In this document: piece by piece, positions 37,664 through 45,915 of the stretch
Layout: each line of letters opens with the position of its first letter
Position numbering within the stretch: position 1 is the first letter of the stretch
Source: Aliivibrio finisterrensis
GTDB taxonomy: Bacteria; Pseudomonadota; Gammaproteobacteria; Enterobacterales; Vibrionaceae
NCBI RefSeq assembly: GCF_008933155.1
Contig: NZ_WBVP01000002.1
Location: forward strand, 124,001-188,000
Direction: 5' to 3'
Length of the DNA stretch: 64,000 nt
Made by a program: the position numbers and the translations under genes
Notes under the pieces: generated by a model
What the model saw: only the letters and a program-made list of their open reading frames with translations
Database searches by the model: none
Told to the model about the DNA's origin: nothing

Positions 37664-39790
37664 TTACGATTTACACTGTAAATTGGTTAGCAAGGATTTA
37701 ACGAGTTCTCTTAGTTGTAACTCTGCGTTTTTCTTTCCTATTAAGTTGCACTCTTCTATAACTACTGGCCACTGTTTTACTTGAAGAATCTTAGTTACCG
37801 CAAGCTTCTTCTGTGCCTCAGATAAAAGAGCAAGAGCAGATAGATGACTTAAAATGAAATAACGAAGCTCATATTGCAGCAACTCATACCCAAGCCCACC
37901 TAAAGCAAAAGTCTCCAGCCTTTTATTAATAAGAGGCGATAATTTCTCTTTAAATGATACGTCCTTCAAAAGACTAAGAACGTCGTTATAATCAAGGCTT
38001 GAAAATGTCGACATTAATTGTTCAGGAAACGAAGTAGTAAAATAATCATTACCTATAGATACCCAAGAAAGTGCACGGTGGCTTAATGGTTTTATAGCTA
38101 ATAAGGAATGGGTTCCACTGGCTTTATCTTTCGATATTCCTAAACGTACAAAATGAAAATTCAGTCTATACCAAAAATGGTTTAACTCCGCAGTAGATCC
38201 AAAACTAGTACTAAGATAATCGACCCCTTTGGCTTTGTAATTATTTTCTATCGCATTAATAAATTTGGATCCAATACCACGCTGCTGATAACTCGGGTCG
38301 ACAGCAATACGCATAACACGAATACTCGATTGAAATGCTGGCTCATCAATACATAATGTTTGAGTTAATGATATTGCTGCTAAATGACCTTTTGGGCGTC
38401 TCTTACCAAGTTGAGCTGCATTAATAATATCAAGCTCTAACTCTCCCTCTTTAGAAAGCAAGGCGCAACAAACTAACTTATTAGTCGACTTTTCTATTCC
38501 AATCCAACAACGCAACGTGGGATCGGTTAATAATGAAATCCAATCATTTGGAGAGGTTTGATAATGAGCCGATACTAAAAGAGAAAATAAGGACTGAGAA
38601 AGCGTACTGTCATTAACTAACTGGGACACAGGTAAACAGTGATAATTAATCAGTGTTAACGGTTCAATCATATCAACTGAATCTACGGCATTATTATGGT
38701 TAAGTAGAAATACAGACGATAACCACCCTTCTAACGGATCGTTATTATTCCAACGAATGGGTTGTTTCATTTCGATGGACCGAAAATTTGGTCTTTTCTT
38801 ATGAAGTTGTTTTTTGAACTTAATCTCAAAACCTCGTCCGGTACCTTCATAGCCATTAATAGTGGTAGAAAAAACCATGCGAGAATATTGTTCGACGAAT
38901 GAAAGTAACATTGGCGCAGGGATAGCGGCCGCTTCATCTACGCATAATAAATCCAGCGCCAGGGGATGTCGAAGTAACTCATCGGGTGCAAGATAAATAA
39001 TCTGAGAGTCATTAATCATTAACTGATTTTTTTGTTTCGTTACAACAGCAAGGTTGAGCTGGGCAATACGTTCGGCATGTATAAATATTTCATCGACACT
39101 TGCACGCTGTGGTGCGGTTACACCAATAATTAACGGTCGCTCCATCGCTAACTCAGCAATGGCTATTCCAATCGCTGATGACTTTCCTCTTCCGCGGTCT
39201 GCCGTCATTACAAGTGGACGCTTTGCATGACCAGAAACGACTTTTTGAATCGCTTTCACTGCTAATTCTTGATCCGCTGAACGATAAACCGCGTCATGCC
39301 ATTTAGCGATATTATCGAGAGAAAGAGGACGCTCAGGTAATACGTAGTCGGTATCCGTTTCTTTTAAGCACACCATTTGAGCCATAAAGTACGATAGCCA
39401 CTGACTAACCGCTAAAGAAAGTGAAGAGCTATCAGTACGAATAAAAAAAACGAGCCCCCCACCAACAACGGTTCCACATATTGCATTAATAGCATTCGCA
39501 TTAAATTCATGGGAAATATTAATCACCAAATAATCGGTTTCTTGACCTAGCTTCTTTAACGCAGACTTAATAGGAGAAGCAACATACTCTGGAATAGTTA
39601 AATCACCGTACAACTCAACGTTGGCAAATCGTGAACTTTGCTGAGAAAAAAAAGAGTCTAGTAATGATTCGCACCATTGCTTTGAACCTTCAAGCAAAAT
39701 CGGATAACGGATATAACCACTCTCAGCATAAGAAGATACTGAATTTAGAAATGACAGTGCAGAAAGCATTGCAGAAAAGTCCATTAACAT
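37664..39790 (-). CDS. tmcA: tRNA(Met) cytidine acetyltransferase
   Basis: It acetylates the wobble cytidine of elongator tRNA-Met (ac4C34) using acetyl-CoA and ATP. Domain order: N-terminal DUF1726-like region, RNA-helicase-like ATPase with Walker A MTADRGRGKSSAIGIA and Walker B LLCVDEAAAIP, then a GNAT domain. The GNAT motif A is VMRIAVDPSYQQRGIGSKFI, and a helical C-terminus follows. At 708 residues it is slightly longer than E. coli TmcA. Its last codons (residues NLQCKS) are made from a perfect parS2 site at 37669-37683. It is followed on the same strand by the lap operon. Confidence 0.93.
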   Translation of the reverse strand: MLMDFSAMLSALSFLNSVSSYAESGYIRYPILLEGSKQWCESLLDSFFSQQSSRFANVELYGDLTIPEYVASPIKSALKKLGQETDYLVINISHEFNANAINAICGTVVGGGLVFFIRTDSSSLSLAVSQWLSYFMAQMVCLKETDTDYVLPERPLSLDNIAKWHDAVYRSADQELAVKAIQKVVSGHAKRPLVMTADRGRGKSSAIGIAIAELAMERPLIIGVTAPQRASVDEIFIHAERIAQLNLAVVTKQKNQLMINDSQIIYLAPDELLRHPLALDLLCVDEAAAIPAPMLLSFVEQYSRMVFSTTINGYEGTGRGFEIKFKKQLHKKRPNFRSIEMKQPIRWNNNDPLEGWLSSVFLLNHNNAVDSVDMIEPLTLINYHCLPVSQLVNDSTLSQSLFSLLVSAHYQTSPNDWISLLTDPTLRCWIGIEKSTNKLVCCALLSKEGELELDIINAAQLGKRRPKGHLAAISLTQTLCIDEPAFQSSIRVMRIAVDPSYQQRGIGSKFINAIENNYKAKGVDYLSTSFGSTAELNHFWYRLNFHFVRLGISKDKASGTHSLLAIKPLSHRALSWVSIGNDYFTTSFPEQLMSTFSSLDYNDVLSLLKDVSFKEKLSPLINKRLETFALGGLGYELLQYELRYFILSHLSALALLSEAQKKLAVTKILQVKQWPVVIEECNLIGKKNAELQLRELVKSLLTNLQCKS
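37669..37683. promoter_or_regulatory. parS2: parS2 site inside the 3' end of tmcA
   Basis: ATTTACACTGTAAAT, an exact ParB2 consensus, lies wholly within tmcA and ends three codons' length before the stop. It is 43 bp from the second site, so three sites fall within 94 bp. Confidence 0.93.
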
Positions 39791-39923
39791 AAGAAGATAT
39801 TATGCGTAAATTGTAGCATGAGATGAATATTTTCTATCTATTAAGAAAAGAAAGTATGACGATACAAATCGAGAAAATGTATAATGCTTGCTACATTTAA
39901 GCCTTCATCATTTAGGAATGACC

Positions 39924-40496
39924 ATGCATTTAAGTCAACTTACTCAGCCTATCTACCAAAAGCTATATCAAGACATCGAGCAATTTAGAAGTACCTTTGA
40001 CTTAGCAGTAGAAGCACCTGAATCATTAGATGAAAAAAATGATCTTCTGCACACTTCTCTAGCAATTGAAGAACTGACAGAATTAGCAGAAGCAGACAGC
40101 AAGATTGAGCAAGCTGATGCGATTGTTGATACGGTTTATGTATTAATGGGTCGTGCTGTACATTTAGGTACTAAGGATCTTGAAGATAATTTAAGTATTT
40201 CATATTTGGTTGATCTTCTATTAAACGTAGCAAAAAACTTAAATATCGATTTTGTACCTTGTTGGGATGAAGTACATTCAAGCAACATGAGTAAAGTATG
40301 CAAAACAGAAGATGAATACCAGGCAACAAAAGCATTCTACGCAGAGCAAGGAATTGAATTGATGTCGACTGAAAAAGGTGGATTCATCATTGCTAAATGC
40401 GCTAAAAACGTAGAATTAGATAACAAAGTAATTAAGCAAGGTAAGGTTTTAAAATCAGTAAACTACCGACCAGCGGATCTTGCGCCGTTAGTGTAG
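39924..40496 (+). CDS. MazG-like nucleoside triphosphate pyrophosphohydrolase family protein
   Basis: This is a 190-residue all-alpha NTP pyrophosphohydrolase-like protein (MazG/PRA-PH superfamily), likely to hydrolyse a nucleotide to its monophosphate and pyrophosphate. The metal-binding motifs are visible as LAIEELTELAEA and, after a short turn, EQADAIVDTVYVLMG. The C-terminal part (GFIIAKCAKNVELDNKVIKQGKVLKSVNYRPADLAPL) resembles family members annotated in Vibrio. I use ATG 39924 with AGGA 6 nt upstream. The frame opens earlier at TTG 39888 without homology. A TATAAT at 39880-39885 is a candidate -10. The substrate is unknown. Confidence 0.75.
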   Translation: MHLSQLTQPIYQKLYQDIEQFRSTFDLAVEAPESLDEKNDLLHTSLAIEELTELAEADSKIEQADAIVDTVYVLMGRAVHLGTKDLEDNLSISYLVDLLLNVAKNLNIDFVPCWDEVHSSNMSKVCKTEDEYQATKAFYAEQGIELMSTEKGGFIIAKCAKNVELDNKVIKQGKVLKSVNYRPADLAPLV

Positions 40497-40530
40497 TCTT
40501 AAAATAAAACAAACAACGATTCAAATACAA

Positions 40531-40570
40531 AAAAGAGCCCGGCTTAGTTAACTAAATCGGGCTCTTTTTT
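40531..40570. terminator. Bidirectional terminator between the MazG-like gene and parB2
   Basis: AAAAGAGCCCG (40531-40541) pairs with CGGGCTCTTTT (40558-40568). A TTAGTTAACTAA palindrome extends the stem inward. Confidence 0.88.
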
Positions 40571-40599
40571 ATTATTATAATTAATGGCTAATAAACGTA

Positions 40600-41574
40600 T
40601 TAAGATACTTTTTGACTAATGTACGCCAAAATATCTTCCATTAATGCGTCATCGACTTTTTTCAAGTTCAGAGTCAAAGCCGAACCTTTACGTTTATATG
40701 AAGCTCGGTCTTTTACCAATTCAGTACTTAATGGCTTAGCCGCTTCTCTTTTTGGCAATAAATCTTCAACCCAAACTTCAATAAGTTCTGTCACTTCTTT
40801 CGTCATTCGACTCACGCCAAGCGCTGTAGAACGCGTCCAAACCGCTCCTTGTTCGCCGGCACACTGCTCAAGTAAGGTTTTTTGATCTTCTTCAGATAGC
40901 GTATTAAAGAGCTTATGAAGCTTAACTACGGTAGGGCGACCAATTTCGCTAACACTTGGGTACGCTTGAAGAAGCTCTAAAGGTAATGTCGCCGCTTTTA
41001 ATGCGCCACTAACTAATGCTTCACTACACTGGCATACTTTCGCTAGCTCTTTTTGATCAGCTACGTCACCACGAGCAAGCATTGCATGCATCTCTTTACC
41101 ACGTTCGTACAGTGATAATGGCTTATGAGCATTGGCTACATCAGAAAGAAATTTAGCGTGTTTGGTATTAATGCCTTCGGCGACATAAATTAAGAAGTCT
41201 TGTTCTGCCAAAATACATGACATACGACGACGACTACCATCAAGAACTTCAATTTTACCACCATCAACAATACGACCCACAGCTGGATATTGCTGACCAC
41301 GATCACGAAGTGTCGTTAAAATATCTGATAAAGCATGTTCAGTTAGAAATGATTGCTCACGAGCATTTTCAGCAAAAACAACCGTAGAATCACGCACGTC
41401 TTTTGCTGGAATTTTACGTAATTCAAATGTAACCATATCTTCACCAGCAACCGCAAGTTCAATTACTTGAGCTTGAGATTTTGCTGCTTTTTGTGCTTCA
41501 ACTGGTGTTGTTGCTCGGCGTTTATTTGTTTTTCCAAACAGCTTTGCGTTTAGATCAGAAGTTTTAATTGCCAT
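40600..41574 (-). CDS. parB2: ParB2, chromosome II partition protein
   Basis: This is a CTP-dependent DNA clamp that loads at parS2 and, with ParA2, positions and segregates chromosome II. The 324-residue protein has the N-terminal ParB/Srx nuclease-like fold with FAENAREQSF and the box II-like DGSRRRMSCI. A central helix-turn-helix (QKELAKVCQCSEALVSGALKAA) and a C-terminal dimerisation tail follow. It begins 3 bp after the parA2 stop, with GGGGAG inside the end of parA2 as its ribosome binding site. Five exact parS2 sites in the window are its expected targets. Confidence 0.95.
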   Translation of the reverse strand: MAIKTSDLNAKLFGKTNKRRATTPVEAQKAAKSQAQVIELAVAGEDMVTFELRKIPAKDVRDSTVVFAENAREQSFLTEHALSDILTTLRDRGQQYPAVGRIVDGGKIEVLDGSRRRMSCILAEQDFLIYVAEGINTKHAKFLSDVANAHKPLSLYERGKEMHAMLARGDVADQKELAKVCQCSEALVSGALKAATLPLELLQAYPSVSEIGRPTVVKLHKLFNTLSEEDQKTLLEQCAGEQGAVWTRSTALGVSRMTKEVTELIEVWVEDLLPKREAAKPLSTELVKDRASYKRKGSALTLNLKKVDDALMEDILAYISQKVS

Positions 41575-41577
41575 GGA

Positions 41578-42801
41578 TTAGTACTCCCCTTTATTTAACG
41601 AATTCCAGTGACTATGAAGAACACGCTCAAACTCTAATGCACTTTTCTTCACTGCATCTTGAGCAACAGCTAACGTTTTCTTACCACCTTCAAAGTCAGC
41701 CGCGGTTAAATCAAAAACAGTACTGTAAGTATCTGCACAAATTTCAAATGCACGACTTCTTGGAATCGTCGCCATCATCACTTGATCCGCCAATAAATAA
41801 TTCATTTCAGTTAGTACCGAAACTTGTTTTTTATTATCATCTTCAAACATCGTTGGCATCAGGCGAACAAATTCTAGTCCATGCCAATCTTCAGGGAACA
41901 TTTCATATACAGTTGGTAGATGTTGGAAAAAGTTAACTGTCGATGCCCAGTCTAAACGCTTTGCTGCACATGGAATTAACAGTGAATTCGATGCATACAT
42001 TGCATTCCAAACTAATGGGTCAACATGTGGACCAGTGTCAATCATGATCACATCAAACTGATCTGCAATTGGGTCTATAACCTTTTCTTTTAATAACTTA
42101 ACAATATCTAATGAACCATTTGTTGATAGGTCTTGCCACGCTTCTGCATTAAACATCGCATCTTCAGGGAAAGCAGAAATAGTCTTCAAGTTCGGATATT
42201 GTGTATTTAGAAGTACATTTTTAGCCATAAACTGACCATCAATAACTTCATTTTCAGGGACATTATCCAGCATAATATCAACAGCTGAATAGATGGTATC
42301 TTGCTCTGAAACGCTAATTTGAGGGTTTAAGAAAAGACGTAGTGACCCTTGAGGATCCAAATCGATTAAACAAATACGGTAACGCTTTTCCAAATTTAGC
42401 GCCAAACAAGCAGCAAGATGTACTGCACTCATTGACTTACCAGTACCACCTTTTTGGTTTTGAACATTTACAACCCAAGGCTTATTACCTGCATTTTTTT
42501 TCTGTTCATGAAACGCAGGCATTCCAGCTGCATCCATCAACATATGCGCTTCTGTTAATGAGATAGAATAATGGTTAGCATTATTTTTAGTAAATTGGTG
42601 TCCCTCAGATTCTAATCGAGTAATTGCTTCATCCAATTTTCTTCTTGTTAACCCAGAACGAGTTTCCATCATAGCTTTCGACATTGGAGGGAAATGTTCG
42701 TTATTTCTTTCTTCAAGAACCAATTCAATACGATCAGACTGAACTTGTTGCGTCTGCTCGGCCAATGCAGCCAAATTGGCAATGGTTTTTTCTCTATTCA
42801 T
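41578..42801 (-). CDS. parA2: ParA2, chromosome II partition ATPase
   Basis: This is a Walker-type (type Ia) ATPase that forms DNA-bound filaments and moves ParB2-parS2 complexes. The deviant Walker A is VVNVQNQKGGTGKSMSAVHLA, with LIDLDPQGSLRL and the Walker B-like IMIDTGPHVD. The first 100 residues are an extra N-terminal domain with a helix-turn-helix (SGLTRRKLDEAITRLESEGH), as in plasmid P1 ParA and V. cholerae ParA2, suggesting autoregulation. Length 407 matches ParA2. It is transcribed away from the origin, and the parS2 at 43017 lies upstream. Confidence 0.95.
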   Translation of the reverse strand: MNREKTIANLAALAEQTQQVQSDRIELVLEERNNEHFPPMSKAMMETRSGLTRRKLDEAITRLESEGHQFTKNNANHYSISLTEAHMLMDAAGMPAFHEQKKNAGNKPWVVNVQNQKGGTGKSMSAVHLAACLALNLEKRYRICLIDLDPQGSLRLFLNPQISVSEQDTIYSAVDIMLDNVPENEVIDGQFMAKNVLLNTQYPNLKTISAFPEDAMFNAEAWQDLSTNGSLDIVKLLKEKVIDPIADQFDVIMIDTGPHVDPLVWNAMYASNSLLIPCAAKRLDWASTVNFFQHLPTVYEMFPEDWHGLEFVRLMPTMFEDDNKKQVSVLTEMNYLLADQVMMATIPRSRAFEICADTYSTVFDLTAADFEGGKKTLAVAQDAVKKSALEFERVLHSHWNSLNKGEY

Positions 42802-43016
42802 AATATTCGCCAGTAATGTAACTATAAAAAGAATTGTACAGCAATAAAGGTTTATATCAACAAATTGCTGAACATATATTTAATTATGTGATATTCATTA
42901 AAAAGAAAAAATAACTAACAAAGCTGTCATTTATGTTAAATTTAAATACCAATTTATAGCGATAATTACCAAGAATAAATCAATTAGAAAAAGTGTTACA
43001 GCGTCACCAATTGGTG

Positions 43017-43031
43017 ATTTACAGTGTAAAT
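43017..43031. promoter_or_regulatory. parS2: parS2 site in the origin
   Basis: ATTTACAGTGTAAAT, an exact ParB2 consensus, ends 3 bp before the first long direct repeat. A degenerate copy with two mismatches is seen near 43196-43210. Confidence 0.93.
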
Positions 43032-43034
43032 TTT

Positions 43035-43085
43035 ACGGAAGCGTGATATTCAATAGCTAAATTACGGCTTATGTACTTTCAATAA
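43035..43085 (+). repeat. Origin long direct repeat, copy A (39-mer-like)
   Basis: Starts ACGGAAGCRTGA and ends ATGTAnnTTCAATAA. About 31 of 51 positions match copy B at 43253-43303. It adjoins a parS2, as does the inhibitory RctB 39-mer of V. cholerae. Confidence 0.6.
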
Positions 43086-43157
43086 AAAAAGCAAAAATAA
43101 AATAAGAAAAATGCGCTCAATAATTAACACATGGTTCAATACAAAATATACAAATTG

Positions 43158-43170
43158 AAGCATGATCAAG
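43158..43170 (+). promoter_or_regulatory. RctB 12-mer-like site
   Basis: AAGCATGATCAAG, the complement of the TTGATCATGCTT form in the main iteron array. Confidence 0.8.
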
Positions 43171-43227
43171 GGTAAAAATAGCAATAATAACGGTAATATA
43201 GACTGTAAATTGAAAACCTATAATAAG

Positions 43228-43240
43228 AAGCATGATCAAG
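43228..43240 (+). promoter_or_regulatory. RctB 12-mer-like site
   Basis: AAGCATGATCAAG, identical to the site at 43158 and 70 bp away from it. Confidence 0.8.
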
Positions 43241-43252
43241 AACTTCAAGATG

Positions 43253-43303
43253 ACGGAAGCATGAAATGGGACACTTAACTTACAGAGAATGTATATTCAA
43301 TAA
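43253..43303 (+). repeat. Origin long direct repeat, copy B (39-mer-like)
   Basis: Second copy of the element at 43035-43085, 218 bp away in the same orientation. Conserved blocks are ACGGAAGC, TGA, TTAC and TTCAATAA. Confidence 0.6.
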
Positions 43304-43359
43304 GGCTTCATAGAAGATCGATACATCGAAATAAAAGTAGATCAAACAAATAAAGTAAC

Positions 43360-43372
43360 TTGATCATTCTTC
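43360..43372 (+). promoter_or_regulatory. RctB 12-mer-like site
   Basis: TTGATCATTCTTC, isolated between the long repeats and the main array. Confidence 0.7.
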
Positions 43373-43529
43373 TGGATCTAAAATAAACCAACTGCAATTA
43401 AAAAAATGGATATTTACAAAAGGTAATTTAATAAAAAAACCAAATAACAGCTCATTTAGATCTAATTCAAGATCAAAAAATAATTTATCTTCTTTTTTAA
43501 AGGCAAAATCAGCTTATAACCGCTATAAC

Positions 43530-43538
43530 TGTGGATAA
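43530..43538 (-). promoter_or_regulatory. DnaA box
   Basis: TGTGGATAA is the exact complement of the strong DnaA box TTATCCACA. It lies 14 bp before the iteron array, as does the single DnaA box required at V. cholerae oriCII. Confidence 0.9.
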
Positions 43539-43552
43539 CTTGTGATTAGTTC

Positions 43553-43678
43553 ATGATCATTCTTCAGTAAAATAGATGATCATTGATTCAGAAACACTAT
43601 GATCATGCTTTTATCTTTTAATGATCATTGATCCATTCATATATTGATCATGCTTTCATTAAAGTCTTGATCATGCTT
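43553..43678 (+). repeat. Array of six RctB 12-mer iterons
   Basis: Six copies of WTGATCATnnTT start at 43553, 43576, 43599, 43621, 43644 and 43667, giving spacings of 23, 23, 22, 23 and 23 bp. Each has a central GATC. Two helical turns between centres places all RctB molecules on one face of the DNA. Confidence 0.95.
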
Positions 43679-43738
43679 TCAAGCTTGTATTTTTTTACTT
43701 GTGTATAAACAATAACTTGCGAGCAAATTACTGACCAG

Positions 43739-43786
43739 ATCATAGATCAATATAATCATAAAGATCAGTAATAATCATAAAGATCA
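43739..43786 (+). repeat. Phased ATCA motifs in the AT-rich unwinding region
   Basis: ATCA begins at 43739, 43746, 43755, 43764, 43774 and 43783. The last four lie in a perfect 18-bp direct repeat (ATAATCATAAAGATCAGT at 43752 and 43771, period 19). RctB is reported to bind one strand of such ATCA-containing unwinding DNA in V. cholerae. Confidence 0.8.
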
Positions 43787-43881
43787 GTTTAAAAGAATAA
43801 TAATTTTTTTCTTTCTTTAAAGATCCAATTCATTTAATCTATGCGAAAGAATGATTAAAATACAATGAATGTCAGTTGAAA

Positions 43882-45867
43882 ATGAATCATATAAAAACTA
43901 CAGATAACAAAAAGATCTATATCCCTCTTCCTAGAGATCACAAGGGGGGGCACTTATTTGAAATACCAACAAATCTAGTTGATTGGATCGCCCAATACCA
44001 ACATTTTAAAGGTGTCACAAAAAGTATCTTAGAATTAATGAATCTAATTTCATTAAAAGGTTTTTCGTCACCTGACGGTTTAGTTTCCACAACTGAAATC
44101 ATTGAAGCAACAGATGGACATTTAACCAGAGCGGCTATTCAACAACGATTAAGAACAGCAGTAAGTATTGGTTTATTCGAACAATCCCCTGTTCGATTTG
44201 AACAAGGGCTTGCTGGAAAAACCATGCTTCATAAATTTATCAATCCATCTCATTTAATTTCTACTTTAGGAATTACAAGCTTAAAATCTGAACAAAGTCA
44301 TGAACAAGAAAAACAAAAACGTTCAAAAGCTCTAGCTCAAACACAAGTTAATCGCCAATTTTTAACAGAGCATGGATTAAGCATTCCACCAAGTATGCGT
44401 GATGAGGCGGATCAATTTGTAGTATCACCAACAAATTGGGCAGGTATTATAGATCAAGCTTTAGCGCCACCACGTACGCGTAAAAATTATCAAAAAGCAA
44501 TGGTTGCGATCTCTGGAACCAAAGCGATCATTGAAACTAGATCATCAAAAAACATAATGACAGTGGATGATCTTATGACACTGTTCGCTTTGTTTACGTT
44601 GACCGTTCAATACCACGATCATAACCAAGATGACTACCATATCCAAACTAAAACCATGGGGAATAAAACCCCAATTTATATTACGGATATTTTAACTTTA
44701 CGTGGTAAAAAAGATTCCGGACCAGCCCGTGATTCTATTCGTGAAAGTATTGATCGTATTGAATTTACTGACTTTCAGTTACATGAATTAACTGGACGTT
44801 GGTTAAGTGAAAATATGCCTAAAGGATTTAAAAGTGATCGCTTTCGTTTCCTAGCAAGAACCATTACAGCGTCTGATGAAGCACCAAAAGAAGGCAAAGA
44901 TGGTGAAATTAAGATCAAGCCTAATTTGTATATCTTGGTATGGGAACCTTCGTTTTATGATGAATTACTGACCAAAGATTACTTCTTTTTGTTTCCACCT
45001 GAGATTTTAAAGCAACACACCTTGGTATTTCAGCTCTATAGCTTCTTCAGAAGCCGTCTAGCGCGCCGAATGACAGATAACCTACTCCTAAGCGAAATAA
45101 ATCAAAAACTCGCTCGTAACGTCGATTGGAGACGTTTTTCTCTAGATCTGATTCGTGAACTAAAGAAATTAGCGAAAGATAAAGTAACGGATGAATTATT
45201 TATTGTTAATTTATGGGGGTATCATTTGACGATCTCTATGCTAGATAACAATGAAAAATTGCCTGATTATCAAGTTGATATTCGTTGTGATCCAGAAGAA
45301 GTGATCCGTTATTCTCGTGCACGAACCACAAATGCGGGCAAACGTAACATGGCTCCAACAATGCCTAATCCATTACGTAATGAGATCATGCCTAAGCAAG
45401 AGCTTGATCAGCTTTCCACAATTATAGATGGTGAATTTGCCCCAATTAAACGAAATAGCCCAAATAAATCTGGTCGTTTAGGACGAAGAGTTAAACTTCG
45501 TAAACATTCAGCAGAAATCAATGCGGATGAATTAACGATAACATTAACGAAATACACCTCAGAACAGGCTTTAGAGAGAAGTATTACTGCATTATCAGCA
45601 ATGACAGGACACAGTTCTTCGTCTATTTCTGAAGAATGTAAAGAACTGCTTGAAAAGCTAGATTTTCTACAAGTTGCAGGTGAAGTTCTACCCTACGAAA
45701 CCTTGAGTAAAACGATCGAGTTTTATAACAGCCAAGATCAAGGTAAACACTTGTCTATTGAAAACTTGATTGCTGGGCTTGCTGTTAGAAGGAAGATCTG
45801 TAAATTAGTTTATCTACAGAACTATGATCAAGATGTATTACGCGCATTGGATGAGATGGCTGGGTAG
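43882..45867 (+). CDS. rctB: RctB, chromosome II replication initiator
   Basis: This is the Vibrionaceae-specific initiator that binds 12-mers at oriCII, opens the origin, and binds long inhibitory sites and crtS for control. About 661 residues, close to the 658 of V. cholerae RctB, with several winged-helix DNA-binding domains. Visible segments are DGHLTRAAIQQRLRTAVSIG and LTGRWLSENMPKGFKSDRFRFL. FQLYSFFRSRLARRMTDNLLLSEINQKL and a C-terminal third that includes AMTGHSSSSISEECKELL follow. I use ATG 43882; the frame also opens at TTG 43876. No strong ribosome binding site is seen, consistent with low expression. It lies directly downstream of its binding-site array. Confidence 0.95.
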   Translation: MNHIKTTDNKKIYIPLPRDHKGGHLFEIPTNLVDWIAQYQHFKGVTKSILELMNLISLKGFSSPDGLVSTTEIIEATDGHLTRAAIQQRLRTAVSIGLFEQSPVRFEQGLAGKTMLHKFINPSHLISTLGITSLKSEQSHEQEKQKRSKALAQTQVNRQFLTEHGLSIPPSMRDEADQFVVSPTNWAGIIDQALAPPRTRKNYQKAMVAISGTKAIIETRSSKNIMTVDDLMTLFALFTLTVQYHDHNQDDYHIQTKTMGNKTPIYITDILTLRGKKDSGPARDSIRESIDRIEFTDFQLHELTGRWLSENMPKGFKSDRFRFLARTITASDEAPKEGKDGEIKIKPNLYILVWEPSFYDELLTKDYFFLFPPEILKQHTLVFQLYSFFRSRLARRMTDNLLLSEINQKLARNVDWRRFSLDLIRELKKLAKDKVTDELFIVNLWGYHLTISMLDNNEKLPDYQVDIRCDPEEVIRYSRARTTNAGKRNMAPTMPNPLRNEIMPKQELDQLSTIIDGEFAPIKRNSPNKSGRLGRRVKLRKHSAEINADELTITLTKYTSEQALERSITALSAMTGHSSSSISEECKELLEKLDFLQVAGEVLPYETLSKTIEFYNSQDQGKHLSIENLIAGLAVRRKICKLVYLQNYDQDVLRALDEMAG

Positions 45868-45915
45868 TCAAACTATTGACAGCTTTATAGCCTTACCCTG
45901 ACAAAGCGATGACAA

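Larger units (their letters stand above)
42802..43881. other. oriCII: Replication origin region of chromosome II (oriCII)
   Basis: This 1080-bp gene-free block lies between parA2 and rctB, the known position of oriCII in Vibrionaceae. From left to right it contains a parS2 site, a 51-bp imperfect direct repeat in two copies, three scattered GATC-containing 12-mers, and a perfect DnaA box. Six evenly spaced 12-mers, an AT-rich segment with phased ATCA motifs, and the rctB leader follow. Roughly twenty GATC (Dam) sites fall between 43150 and 43830, far above expectation. In V. cholerae, RctB binds such 12-mers only when Dam-methylated. The V. cholerae rctA transcript maps to the equivalent of about 42830-43540; no ORF is seen here. 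Confidence 0.95.

Noticed and set aside
43158-43678. Possible CRISPR array
   Set aside because: The repeats are short 12-mers with GATC, spaced about 23 bp with no spacer content, and no cas genes are nearby; they are RctB iterons.
43865-43879. Tiny ATG-initiated frame in the rctB leader
   Set aside because: Four codons only; no evidence beyond an ATG before a stop.
45876-45904. Promoter for the structured RNA downstream of rctB
   Set aside because: TTGACA at 45876-45881 is a perfect -35, but no acceptable -10 occurs 16-18 bp later.
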